The position numbers were made by a program, and so were the translations under genes. The notes beneath the pieces were generated by a model that ran no database searches, had not been told where the DNA came from, and saw only the letters and a program-made list of their open reading frames with translations. Source: Phoronis australis (Eukaryota > Phoronida > Phoronidae). From it: a DNA stretch of 62,000 nucleotides. The stretch lies in contig NMRA01000258.1 in the NCBI GenBank assembly GCA_002633005.1, forward strand, positions 269,126 through 331,125, read 5' to 3'. Positions 27,601 to 38,500 of the stretch are shown here, one piece after another. How positions within the stretch are numbered: position 1 is the first letter of the stretch; each line of letters starts with the position of its first letter.

Positions 27601-29103
27601 GTGGCTATAGTTGTTGAATTGAAAGGAGCATTCATTTGTCAAATATCTTGTTGTAAAAACATTACATTTTGGAATTTTAAGCCTTGGTTTCCCATCCAGC
27701 AACTGATCATAAAGATAAAATATTTCTTCTACTATAATACTGCTTTTGCTATACAACTCCGGACATTTTAATTGCATTTCATTTTGAATTACTTCGAGCT
27801 CACCATACAATGTTGTCATTGACCAATGGTAGTAGTTTGTTTTAGAAAATTCTAGTCAGCTTAAAAGTTTTGGAATCAAATGTTTTTGTTTCTCAATCAT
27901 TTTATATTTGCATTTAACTTTCAGCGGCTTTACCTGAAGGCGGGCGTATTCAGCTTAGATGGGTCGCAGGCAGTAATAGATTCTATGGAGGTGTCAATCT
28001 CAGAACCGCCCACAAAGGTATTTTGTGCTACTGGTGTAGAAGAGCAGTTAGTACTACTTGACAAAAAAGTCAGTCAGGGGACACTACCACTTATGTCGTC
28101 TGCTTTTTAAGTGCTTGTACACGACAAACCATCAGTGTCTAGATGTTTTAGTAGTAAGGAATCGTAATAGCTCAGCCAACTTTTCTCCTGATACCAAAAG
28201 AGACACTTTGAGTTAAGTTTCCCCTGCAAGTGTAACGTCAATGCTGAAACCAGTGCATTAATTCGGTATGGACTTGTGCATTGATTGACTTTTTGTCTGC
28301 CAAAAAACTGTGCAATGAATGTACCCAGAATGTATCGTGTTTTACCAGTTATTTGATGCAGAAAATACTCTGTTATATCTATTCTGATGGTTTCATTGTT
28401 TATTTTTAATTAGCCATTAGCACTTAAGTGCAGAACACATGATTATGAAATAGGGAAGAATTCATGGAAAATTCATGGAAAATACCGTAAAAGATAAACA
28501 AAACCACGCATTTTGTATTGTCATATTTTGAGCTCATGTCATCTGCTATCATAATGGTTCTCAGCAGTCATTGGCAAGAATGTTTTTTTGTGGTCGAAAA
28601 TGAAGTTAATGTCTTGGGAAATTCACATAAAAGATGAGAAAGCAATTACAGCAGGAACCATGAATGACATGTTGATTTACTGATATTGGCTTTTAATGAC
28701 TTGATTTGTTTTGCAGAAAGCCCAAAAGGAGTCCCGCATGTACTCGAGTGTTGTAGCTGGGAATGTTTCATCTCAGATGTTAGCAGAAGCTGAACGACTT
28801 GGCACCACTTTGGCTGAACAGCTCATCGCAAATGGTGCCAAACCAATCCTGGATGCAGCCAAGCTAGAAACGGCTAGAGCCATACAGGAGAAATATAAGG
28901 AGAAACAAAAGGCAAAAGTGAGTGCACAGAATGGCCACAAGGCGGAACCACAGTCTGGGGACCAGACGGTGCAGGGAAAGACTCGCAATGGACATGAGGT
29001 GTCAGTGCAGTCTAAGGATGCAGCACCCTCTGTTGATAAAGTTGCTGCAATGAAGTCGAAACCTGTCTCTGCAGTCTTGGCGAAGACAAAAAATGGTTCT
29101 TAG
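15655..29103 (+). CDS. HMBS: Hydroxymethylbilane synthase (porphobilinogen deaminase), catalytic copy
   Basis: Eleven exons: 15655-15717, 19477-19549, 21581-21630, 22102-22235, 23300-23377, 24467-24542, 25252-25365, 26217-26375, 27543-27596, 27925-28017 and 28717-29103 (stop TAG), 426 residues. It polymerises four porphobilinogens to hydroxymethylbilane in the cytosol. Motifs with residue positions are GSRKSQ (16-21, catalytic Arg18), VVHSLKDLP (Asp91), GTSSLRR (136-142), RGNLNTRL (159-166), [14 protein letters not shown] and the cofactor loop EGGCS with Cys253. All the classical arginines, the Asp and the Cys are present. The first Met (15655) begins M-S-V-G-N; the second in-frame Met (15670) has the better Kozak context (A at -3, G at +4), so the true N-terminus could be 5 residues shorter. 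The last exon extends about 65 residues beyond the usual HMBS C-terminus as a polar, Lys/Gln/Ser-rich tail. It converges with the SLC6 gene. Confidence 0.95.
16088..16988. mobile_element. Element with ~335-bp terminal inverted repeats in HMBS intron 1
   Basis: The left arm (about 16088-16421) is a diverged reverse complement of the right arm (about 16649-16988). Paired landmarks include CTCAGCTTCTGAT, CAAGGTATGAC, AAGGAATTC, GCGGTCAAAGCACAAA, AAAAAGCCCACGCATC and GGTACGGCAATTG. The spacer of about 230 bp has no coding potential. This is a non-autonomous foldback-type element. Outer limits are approximate because similarity fades gradually. Confidence 0.8.
17082..17207. repeat. Seven-unit palindromic minisatellite (AACTTAAGTT, ~20-bp period)
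   Basis: The 10-bp palindrome AACTTAAGTT starts at 17082, 17102, 17122, 17142, 17180 and 17198, with one variant (AACTTCAGTT) at 17161. Spacing is 20, 20, 20, 19, 19 and 18. The intervening bases vary, so only the palindromic core and the period are kept. It lies in HMBS intron 1. Confidence 0.85.
20478..20502. repeat. Short TG microsatellite
   Basis: A GTAGGTAGG lead-in followed by about ten TG dinucleotides with one TC interruption, in HMBS intron 2. Confidence 0.7.
22640..22712. repeat. Two-unit tandem repeat in HMBS intron 4
   Basis: A unit of about 37 bp beginning AAGGTCA and containing CTAATACAATTACAAGTAA occurs twice in a row with small differences. Confidence 0.6.
24543..25251 (+). 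other. U12-type (minor spliceosome) intron, catalytic HMBS gene
   Basis: The donor after the KDV codons is GTATCCTTAC. The branch-site match is CCTTGAC at 25233-25239, its A (25238) being 12-13 nt before the terminal AG (25250-25251). It is phase 0 between KDV and RGN. Signals and position match the intron at 6304-6622 in the paralogue, so it predates the duplication. Confidence 0.82.
25380..25575. repeat. Degenerate tandem repeat (TTATTCAAGCTTG-like units)
   Basis: About eight imperfect units built on an ATTNTTCAAGCTTG theme with a period near 20 bp, in HMBS intron 7. Each unit has drifted, suggesting an old minisatellite. Confidence 0.5.
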
Positions 29104-29456
29104 ATATTAAATATGTACACACACCTGTTCTAGGGGAAGGTCCTTCTGTGTGTAAGGTAGAAATCCCCTGAACTGAGACCCTAAATATCATTATTGGTGG
29201 CAGATTGTGTTATTCTCTGTTGGGTGGATAACCTGGAATTGTGCGAGTACTTGGTGTCTAGCTTGTATTTTTAATGTTTTGTCAACAAATTTGAATATTT
29301 CTGTAGCTTCACTTTATTTTCCTTGTTATTATGTTAAATCAATTTGTCCATCATTAAACTTAGTCCGGAAAACCTGTGGTGTTCACTTCAATTGCATTAT
29401 AAGGCCAAAAAACCAACGATGGTTGTGGTGTCTAGCTCAATTTACGTTGGGACTGG

Positions 29457-29462
29457 AATAAA
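29457..29462 (+). terminator. Candidate polyadenylation signal for HMBS
   Basis: AATAAA lies 354 nt after the HMBS stop codon and is the first such hexamer downstream. Further AATAAA and ATTAAA hexamers occur near 30192 and 30750, so longer 3' ends are possible. Confidence 0.5.
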
Positions 29463-31849
29463 CACGTCAGTTGTAGCTGAGGTCTCACGCTTTGTTTTTA
29501 AAAGCTGTACCAAGGCACATAAGCTAGAATGAATAGGGGTTTTTGAGCAATGAGTAAAAAATACCAGTGGTGTTTGCTTGTCACAGATGGAATTTCTGCT
29601 GACTATATTTTCAAAATGAAGCAAGTGACTAGAACCAACGGTAGTTTTTTACTCATTAGCTGATAGATTAAGTCGTGAATCATTTCTGCTTGATACAGTG
29701 ATTCATGATGTTGTATTATCATTTTATATATTAATTGTTTGTCTCAATAGTTCAGATCTTTCTTTTAGGGTATTCAATGGTCTTCTCGTTTTAATGACCA
29801 GTCTATGTTATTGCATTGTAGTGATAGAAACACTTAGTCTTCCTTTACCTGCTCATATTAGTTTTTTCTTTTCTGTGGATCTTCTACTGTATACCTGGCA
29901 ATGGTCTGCTGGGGTGATTACCAATTGTTTCTGCTTAGTTTTGTTCTTGTAACCAAGTTGTTGGAATCTATTTCAATTTTAGTTTTTATACTTTGTGTGC
30001 TCTCCATAAGTTACAAATGTCAACTGCTTATTATATGTGGTTTTTGTAACTTGTTCACATATTCAGTGTTTTAAATCGCTTGAAAGCTTAGAACTTGATC
30101 ATTGATGAAGTTGTCAATTGTTTTGCTTGAATTGTTTGTGTTTTTAACACTGGAGATTTTGTTTTTAACTTTGGCTGTTTTGTTAAGTTGTTATTAAATG
30201 CGACTGTATTATTTTCATTTCATTGTCTTGTCCTTGTATCAAACACTCGGCAGACAAAATGTTACGCTTTAGACATGCCGATAAAGGAGTACTAGAATTA
30301 TGACTTCATCTTTAGAGATGTGTTGCCAAAAGGCTCATGTTGGTGACGCAGCCATCAACCTCTGTTAAAAAACTAACTAGGAATAGCATTTACAGACCTT
30401 GCTACACCAAGACTAGACTAGGCAGGGTGCTTTACGCGGTCTCTTAGGAATTCCTGCAATAGCAAGTTACGCCCTAGTCAAGCTACAAGATAAGCCTATA
30501 CATAAAGACATGTCCAAGATTATAGAGTTGCGTAAATCTTTGTTTACTTAGAAAGTGTTGAAAACACAAAGGGTATGGTGATGGCGCATTCTGCAGGTGA
30601 TCGCCATCTGCAGGTGATTGCCATCTGCAAGTGATCGGGGTGTAATTCGTAAACACAACTTAAAAGTTTCCAACATCTGTGCTTCACATAATCTGGAATT
30701 AGAGCATTTCGGTAGGAAATCCTAATCTTTCAGGTGGTTTTCATTGATCAATAAAACATATTGTAATTACTTTTATTGAATTAATATCAAACAATCAACA
30801 GTATTCATGACAAGTATTAAAGCTGTTAATTGATCAAGTTAAAATACTTTCACCCTCGTATCTTGATATTGTGAACTTGTCCACTCCCAAGATGTGAGTG
30901 GTTGGTTTGTCAATGAACTGGTCACATGACTTAGAAGTGGTAAACAAACAGTAGCAATGCATGGACCATAATTGTATAGGACCTAAACAACCCGGAAAGA
31001 AACAATGTTCCTGGGATGGTTAAGCAAAGCATAAACAAGAAAAAGACAGCAAATACCAAGGAAAAATATGAACAGAGCAAGTCTGTCTTCAGTCACAAAG
31101 TAGTTTCAGTACAACTAAAACCCAAGCTTCATTAAATGAAGCTTGGGTTGTATACTGGTTACAAACAAAACATTGTCATATTACATAATAAAACTTTGGC
31201 ATAAGAATGTAACAAAACTAAAATATGATGCAACTATAACTGGAGTCCACACTGGCATTGGCACAAAGGAACTGACTTTCTCTTGTTCACCGTAATTTAT
31301 TTAACGGCCTAGTTGAAATTTGTCACACTAATTTTCAGTTTACATTTTATTATATTTTAAAGCTAAAGACATTTTATACATTTGATTTTCGTGTTCCTAG
31401 AGTCTATCACTTTTTAAGGGATTCTACCCCTTGCTTAAAATAGTCATTTAAACTTTTACACTTTTGAATAACTTTCAAATTCTGCGCTTTCTGTTAAACA
31501 TGAAAAAATGACATTAAGAACGAAACTCTTTACTTCAAGAGTTAGAGTTTGAAATTGACTATTATACAGTAAGTATACGGCTTGCATAAAATTATTTTAC
31601 TTTTGATTTTTAAGTATATGTGTAACTTTTGGGTAAAAACATGAACTTTAACTTGAAAAAATTAATTCAAGTTGCAGAAAAAGTTAACATCTTCAGTTGA
31701 ATTCAAGCAGTCATGTATTCTAAACCTGGCCATTTCTTGAGTCTGGTACAGTGTGTGACAAAGGAAAGAATGACAAAGAGGTAGTAATGTATGTGTTAAA
31801 TAATGATTTGCAAAGCTTGACAATAAACAAGGCATTGCAGAACTCCTTA
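29463..31849. other. Intergenic stretch between convergent genes, no supported gene
   Basis: T-rich then A-rich DNA. It includes a three-fold 17-18 bp repeat (CATCTGCAGGTGATCGC-like) at 30588-30640 and a 14-bp-arm perfect palindrome at 31119-31149. No coding evidence. Confidence 0.55.
31119..31149. repeat. Perfect 14-bp-arm inverted repeat
   Basis: AACCCAAGCTTCAT at 31119-31132 and its exact complement at 31136-31149 flank a 3-nt loop. Pairing continues imperfectly outward (GTACAAC / GTTGTATAC). Confidence 0.75.
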
Positions 31850-32672
31850 GGGCTGTTCCAGTAAAATCTGTGTGGGAGGGGGGGACAGCAGTAGAAATAA
31901 AAATTCATGGGTGGTGGTCTTCGGAAAAAAACTCAAATTATGGGTGGTTGTTCCTGTAAGAAGTGATGCATTAAAAATGGGTGGTGTTTTTTGACCTGTT
32001 AATGTTGACAGGTTGGTTACTTCAGCAGTCAAAACTAAAAAAAATGCAATTGGCATAAATCCTAACTTATCCCAATACAAAAAAGCCCACATTGCCAGTG
32101 AACAGAGTGCAATATGTTCACTAAGCCATTAATCAAGTCATGGGCAACTTGATTTGAGCCAACTGCTTGTCTGCAGTCCTACTGAATTGAAAAGTTATGC
32201 AACACTAAACTGGTGTTAACACATATAAGAAAATTGATGATTTTTAAATAAAAAGTATGAGAAGTAAGATAAACAAGTTCCAATATTCACTTGACATAGA
32301 AGTATAAAAGAGTTCGTGGAGACAGTTTGAGATTCATAGATCCTTATAATTGAAAAAATGTTCATTGAAATTATAGACACATGGTGAACAGAGAAACCTG
32401 GTGGCTGCCAAAAGTATTGCTCACAGGCTTATTAGTTTTTGACAATATTGGACAAGACTCAACTAGTTCTTGTCTGTCAATCATCTAAGTTCTTAACAGG
32501 TCCTCCTGGAGGCAATTTGTTTGCAAGTGTTGGATTTTATATTTTAACCTATTAAACCTATTAAAAATAATTAAAAAATTATGGGTCATGGGTTGGAGAA
32601 ATAAATCATAGGCGGTGGGTACGAAATAAAAGTGCCTTCCCCCCTCCCATACAGATTTTGCTGGAACAGCCC
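31850..32672 (+). mobile_element. 823-bp TIR transposon, copy 1 (PIF/Harbinger-like MITE)
   Basis: Starts GGGCTGTTCCAG and ends with its complement. The terminal inverted repeats match at about 32 of 34 positions and run into a G7/C6 tract. Flanks are TTA on the left and TAA on the right, consistent with a mutated 3-bp TWA target duplication as made by PIF/Harbinger elements (inference). No transposase frame is present. A second copy of exactly the same length lies inverted at 37693-38515. Confidence 0.85.
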
Positions 32673-33184
32673 TAAAGATATATTATATATTACGCTTATT
32701 TAATACCTTGTCCAAGCAAGTAACACTAATAAGTTCACAAAGCAATTTAGTTCAAAAAAATTTCCTTTGATGTTGCCTTATGAAATCAATGGAACACCAC
32801 CACATACAAGTCAGTTATAATAACTTCATAAAACAAATACTAACTTCAATTACTTTAATGTGACATTTACAGATAATCTGCTTAACAGACAGTAGAAGTG
32901 GTTGGAATGAGCAGACGACCACAGTGGAGTGTCGAGGCACACCTAGCATTAACTAGTACTCATTTTGAAACTTCTCTAAAACTGTTTACACAATCACTTT
33001 GCACAAAGAAATGCATAAAAATCTGAAATTTTCTTAATTAACATTAGAACTAATTTCTAAAACCATTTTCAGGCGGTCTTGTGGTAACATCATGTCTGAA
33101 CTGTATTGGTCTATTTACAATTTCTAGCATATTGTATTGGCTGCACTTGATTGACTTCACCATTCAAGCAGCTCAACCAGCGAA

Positions 33185-33443
33185 AACACATGGGCAGATT
33201 TAGGGGGAGGCAGGCCCCCCCTTTGGCTGGCGCAAGCAACAGTGTGAAGCATGAGGATATACTGAAAAAGCAACTAGAGCACAAAGAAGGGGGTACCCCA
33301 GATTGCGGCATTCCCGTTTTTTTTTAGTCCAGAAGATTCACATACCAGTCTCCCGCAACTTCAGGCCTGTGCTGCACTACTTTGCCTAATTCCCCGAGAC
33401 AACATGTTGCCCCCCCCTTATGGTATCCTAGATCCACCACTGA
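33185..33443 (-). mobile_element. Repeat with GTGGATCTAGG end, copy 1
   Basis: The right end is the complement of CAGTGGTGGATCTAGGAT and the left end reads CATGGGCAGATTTAGGGG, suggesting degenerate terminal inverted repeats. Reverse-complemented, it matches 37306-37615 at the ends and at internal words (GAATTNGGCAAAGT, GTTGCGGG, ATCTTCTG). It may be a hAT-like non-autonomous element by its ends; this is not proven. Confidence 0.55.
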
Positions 33444-33756
33444 GACATCTGAATGATTGGTTTGTAAGCCGGACGCCATCATCAAAAACCAATCAGATTG
33501 TCTTAGCTGGGTGACCCGATGAAACCAGCAGTCAATCAAGTGTGTAACACCCAATGGCACATTTCTGATGGTCATCTTCAGAATTCTTAATGAGGATACA
33601 GTGGTTAAAAACTCATCGTTTGTATAACAAAGTATTGATTACATGCATGAGATCACTATGACTAATCCTCCAAGATAGGAGATTGATACACCTCACAGAA
33701 ATTGGTTAACACCATATAATAAAATCCAGACTTTGAGCCATCCAGGAATGTTCATG

Positions 33757-33926
33757 ATAAAACTGGTCTACTGGACTACCTTTTTGATTTGCTAGATGGG
33801 ATGTTGACTCTTGATGAGTTCCACGAAAGACATCGCATTCAACATCCCGTCGAAGAAGACGAGAGGTCTTGGAAGATCTTAGCAAATCAAAAAGGTAATC
33901 CAGTAGACCAGCTTTATCTGTTAAAA
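33757..33926. repeat. Inverted repeat with ~38-bp arms
   Basis: AACTGGTCTACTGGACTACC and the following TTTTTGATTTGCTA near 33760-33797 pair with TAGCAAATCAAAAA and onward near 33879-33925. The loop of about 80 nt contains a secondary palindromic stretch (ATGGGATGTTGA / TCAACATCCCGT). A small foldback element is likely. Open frames on both strands across it are by-products of the symmetry. Confidence 0.65.
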
Positions 33927-35363
33927 TCGTTAGTACGATGTACCTTGAACACTTTGCATTATGAGGAAATTTTGTGTGAATGTGTCCTTCATTCTGTCTT
34001 TCTAGGTTAATGTACAAAGGATTACATAATAAAGTAAGCTTCCTTTACAACTAAGCAAACCTTCTGCCTGTTATGTATCTGGGTTTATGTACACTAAAGA
34101 GTCAGTCACTGACTACACACTAATGTTCAGAATAATTAAATTTAAAGGGATATTTCTTTTTGCCCAAAAATTATACTGTTTTTCTTAAACCATGAATACG
34201 TCTTAGCGCCTTATTTTACCGTGAACTATCAAAAGAATCAACATTGACTACAAAAAAGAGTTAGTGAAGCACTGTTACAACTCTTTACATTTGACATTGT
34301 GTGACCTTCGTTAAGTGAACCCATGTGCTTTTATGTCTTAAACATTGACAAGTACTCATCACTACATAACTAGCCAAGTTCAAATTGTCAGATCTGGAAT
34401 CAAAGGTTCACATGACAGATCGTATGTTATTCTTAACCTCCCCCTACTACATCAGTTATATAAAAATAAGGCACATATCAACTTGAAAGGAAATGTGACA
34501 TGTTTTCTTCACTTACTTCACATTCGTTTACTAGAAACACACCGGGTCTCCATAATAAATGCTACCCTGGAGTTCAACAAGGTTTGCAATACAGTATACC
34601 CGCTTAAAAAATTAACATCATGTTATGAGGAGACTACAGGATCTTCTGACTTGAGATGTTGTCCTCCATTTTGATACCAACCATAACAAATGATCAACAA
34701 CCTTAGGGCTGGGGCTGAATGAGTGACTGGCTTGACAAGATCTCATCAGCTTACTATTAAAGACCCACACATTGCTAATTGGGTCAAGCTGAATCTTCAT
34801 ATTGGAATAAATCAAGTGAGGGGCATTCAATCTTCCCGTTGATGCAACCAGTGAACTCCATTTGGTTCATGGTTTTATCACATTGGCGTAACCAGCAATG
34901 CTAAGTCGAAAAAATATAACAAAGGGTGCCACACCAAAATATGCACAAAAACAATTTTGCTGTCAAACACAGCTCTGCATGAAGCACTAAGACACGGCAC
35001 TTGTCACACGCTTGAGAGACTAGTCCTAGTCATTGCACCCTTTGCACTTTGGACTATTGTGTCATCCTAAAGAATGCATCCCTAAAATCTTTGACTCCTC
35101 TTTGTTTTAAAGGAACATTATTGCTGAGAAAAAATTCATTTTGGCTGTGATCAGCCTCAGTGCCGAATCAAACCTGTAACTCCTGTGGTTGCAATCTGTT
35201 TCGCTGGTAGAGCTCAATCACACTCAATAAATGGCAGGTCTTGATTTCAATGAATGTCTGCCAGACATCAAAAGTTGGTGACTTTTGTAATAAAATTACA
35301 AACACCAACAAGTTTTGTAAAATGCTTTATACTCCTGAGATAAAATTTTGTAACTTCAAGAAA

Positions 35364-35369
35364 TTTATT
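35364..35369 (-). terminator. Candidate polyadenylation signal for the SLC6 gene
   Basis: TTTATT on the plus strand is AATAAA on the minus strand, about 165 nt beyond the SLC6 stop codon. Confidence 0.45.
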
Positions 35370-35533
35370 GACCATCCAAACGTAATATCAAAAATGAATT
35401 CTTAGGTCATAAAACTGATTATGTCCCCTGACGTGAACTTTGAGCCTCTTCTACTTCATACTCTCAGGCTTGAACTTCACACACTCCTTACATCTTGGAC
35501 TTTCCCAGATTTAATTAGTGAACTTCACATCCC

Positions 35534-38500
35534 TTACATCTTGGACTCTCCATGTCGTAGTGGCACTGTACTGCTGAAAGTAGTGGTACTGTTTATATAG
35601 TCTGGTGAGCCTCCCGCTTGAATAAGCTCAGGGGACTCATCTCCAGCAGCAGCAGCCTTGATCTGAATTTCACGCTCCCTCCGGTGCTTCGCTAATGCAG
35701 GGCCCCAGTCTTCTGCTGGCGCAGCCAGTGCCTTGATTCTCTGGCAGAAACAAAGATTGTTAGGAGTCATGAACTAACTCTCAAAAATTTCAAATTGTAT
35801 GAAATTTGGCAGTCAACAGTTAATGTCACAAAAGTGACGAGGTCAACGTTGAAAACTTCAAACTGGAGTAACATGTATATAAAACAAGGAAACAAGCTGC
35901 AGAATCAATGGACAGTTTTTACAGAGTTCATTAACAGTGTAATTGCATAAAATCAGTTCCAAAGTGAAAAATGAAATCATGAACTAAACCAAATACTGAC
36001 AAATGATTTTTAACTTGCTTCTTTGAAGTAGAAAATAGTCTGGTAGAATACAACTTCACATGCCGCCTACTATGACAAACAAGTTGGTGGTTTTACCTGC
36101 CAGAGAGGCAAATCCTGTTTCTCTCTACAGATCTTGATGACTGCTACGATGGGTATAGCGCTGACAGACGACAGTGACATTATCCAGCCAATGGCATTGG
36201 CCCATGTGGGGAACACGTAGTCACCGTAGACAGGGGATTTAAAGTCAATCCATGTGAAGAAGATGATGAACTGGAACAAATCAATAAACAATGGTCGTAA
36301 TGAGACGTAGGGCATTTCAATTACACATGGCCCCTCCCCTCTCTGGGTTTCTCCCATAAGAGAGATGTAAGGGGCATGCCACCAACATGGGTGGGTATTA
36401 ATGAAATGGTTTCAATTCAGATTGCTTCACAAAATTATCCAAAGCATTCCTTGGAAAAAAATGGCGTAGCTGATTATTATCTTTGTGTACTTTTTGTAAA
36501 AAAATCCCTGAGACAGGCGTACATGTTTCCTAAGGTTGTAGAGCCATTACCAATTAGCTTGATATAAATCGAGTTTTTAATGATTATGTAATTATATCCA
36601 TAAACGAAGCACTGACTATTCTGAGAAAGGATTTGATGGGAAGAATAGAATTTTCTGTTTGACAAGTATGCTCTTTTTGAAAAAAATTAGAAGGAATATT
36701 CCTGAGTTTAGACAATTACAATTTACACACTGTAAAACTGACAAAATTATACTTTTACAGAGCCTCTAGTAATGGAGAAATTTTGAGCCAGTTCTGAATA
36801 TTTGTTGTTTTTGTTTCAGCGTTGCCTCTCTAATTATATTACATCATGCAGACACATATTTGTATGCTTTTTGGAATAAGAAATTAAACAAAATGAGGGT
36901 TTGTATTTTGCACTCTGTTATAATTACAAAACCACTGACATGTCTGTCCTCTGATCACCTAAAACAAATGATGACGACTTCCATTATGAGGTGATTTTTT
37001 ACCAGTTAGCCATGTAATATCACTTTTCTTTCAAGTTGAATAGACAGCAGAGGGTGCTATTTGGGAACTGACCAATCAGAAGCTGTAGAAAGCATAAGCC
37101 CCAGACCAGACAAATAAAGTGAGCAGACAAAGACAGTACGTCAAAGCAGGTAAATCATGCTACTCTAGTACAAGACAACAAAATCTGAAGAAAGCAGCAT
37201 CAGAGATCGCAAAATGCAGCCCGGCCACTCGGGCACATCAGCTAGAACATACAGACCTCAGGAAGCAATGTTGCCCAAAGCCAACATCGTACTCCCTCAG
37301 TCCATATCAGTGGCAGATCTAGGATACCATAAGAAGGGGGCCCAACAGGGGAATTGGGCAAAGTGGGAGGTGGGAGTGTATGTGCACAGGCGGCCCAAAA
37401 GTTGCGGGGGAGGGCATGTAGATCTTCTGTCCAGTGGACTAAAAATAAAACGAAGAAAAAACGGGAACACAATTCTGCTGCGATTTGGGGTTTGAACCCC
37501 CCTCGTCTGCTACCGGTCCTTGTTACTGAACTCAATACTCAATATTTTCTCACACTTCACGCTGTTGCCATTTCATTTTGCATGCACCCCCTAAAACTGC
37601 TTAATTAATGCACATGTGGCCAGATATTGTATCAAGAACAGTCTGACTATCATGTTAGTTGAGTAATTTGACAGTGGCATCAGCTCAGGTAAGGGCTGTT
37701 CCAGCAAAATCTGTATGGGAGGGGGGGAGGCACTTTTATTTTGTACCCACTGCCCATATTTTTTATTTATTTCTCCAACCCATGACCCATAATTTTTTAA
37801 TTATTTTTAATAGGTTGAAACATAAAATCCAACACTTGCAAACAAATCGCCTCCAGGAGGACCTGTTAAGAACTTAGATGATTGACAGATAAAAACTAGT
37901 TGTCTTGTCCAATATTGTCAAAAACTAAAGTAGCCTGTGAGCAATACTTTTGGCAGCCACCAGGTGTCTCTGTTCACCATGTGTCTATAATTTCAACGAA
38001 CATTTTTTCAATTATAAGGATCTATGAATCTCAAACTGTCTCCACGAACTCTTTTCTACTTCTGTGTCAAGTGAATATTGGAACTTGTTTATCTAACTCC
38101 TCATACTTTTTATTTAAAAATCATCAATTTTCTTATATGTGTTAACACCAGCTTAGTGTTGCATAACTTTTCAATTCAATAGGACTGCAGACAAACAGTT
38201 GTCTCAAATCAAGTTGCCCATGACTTGATTAATGGCTTAGTGAACATATTGCACTCTGTTCACTGGCAATATGGGCTTTTTTTGTATTGGGTTAAGTTAG
38301 GATGTATGCCAATTGCATTTTTTTTTAGTTTGGACAGCAGAAGTAACCAACCTGTCAACATTAACAGGTCAAAAAATACCACCCATTTTTAATGCATCAC
38401 TTCTTAGGGGACCGACCACCCATAATTTGAGTTTTTTTCTGAAGACCACCACCCATGAATTTTTATTTCTACTGCCGTCCCCCCCCCTCCCACACAGATT

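Noticed and set aside
33706-34017. Open frames on both strands
   Set aside because: By-product of the inverted repeat at 33757-33926. No family similarity.
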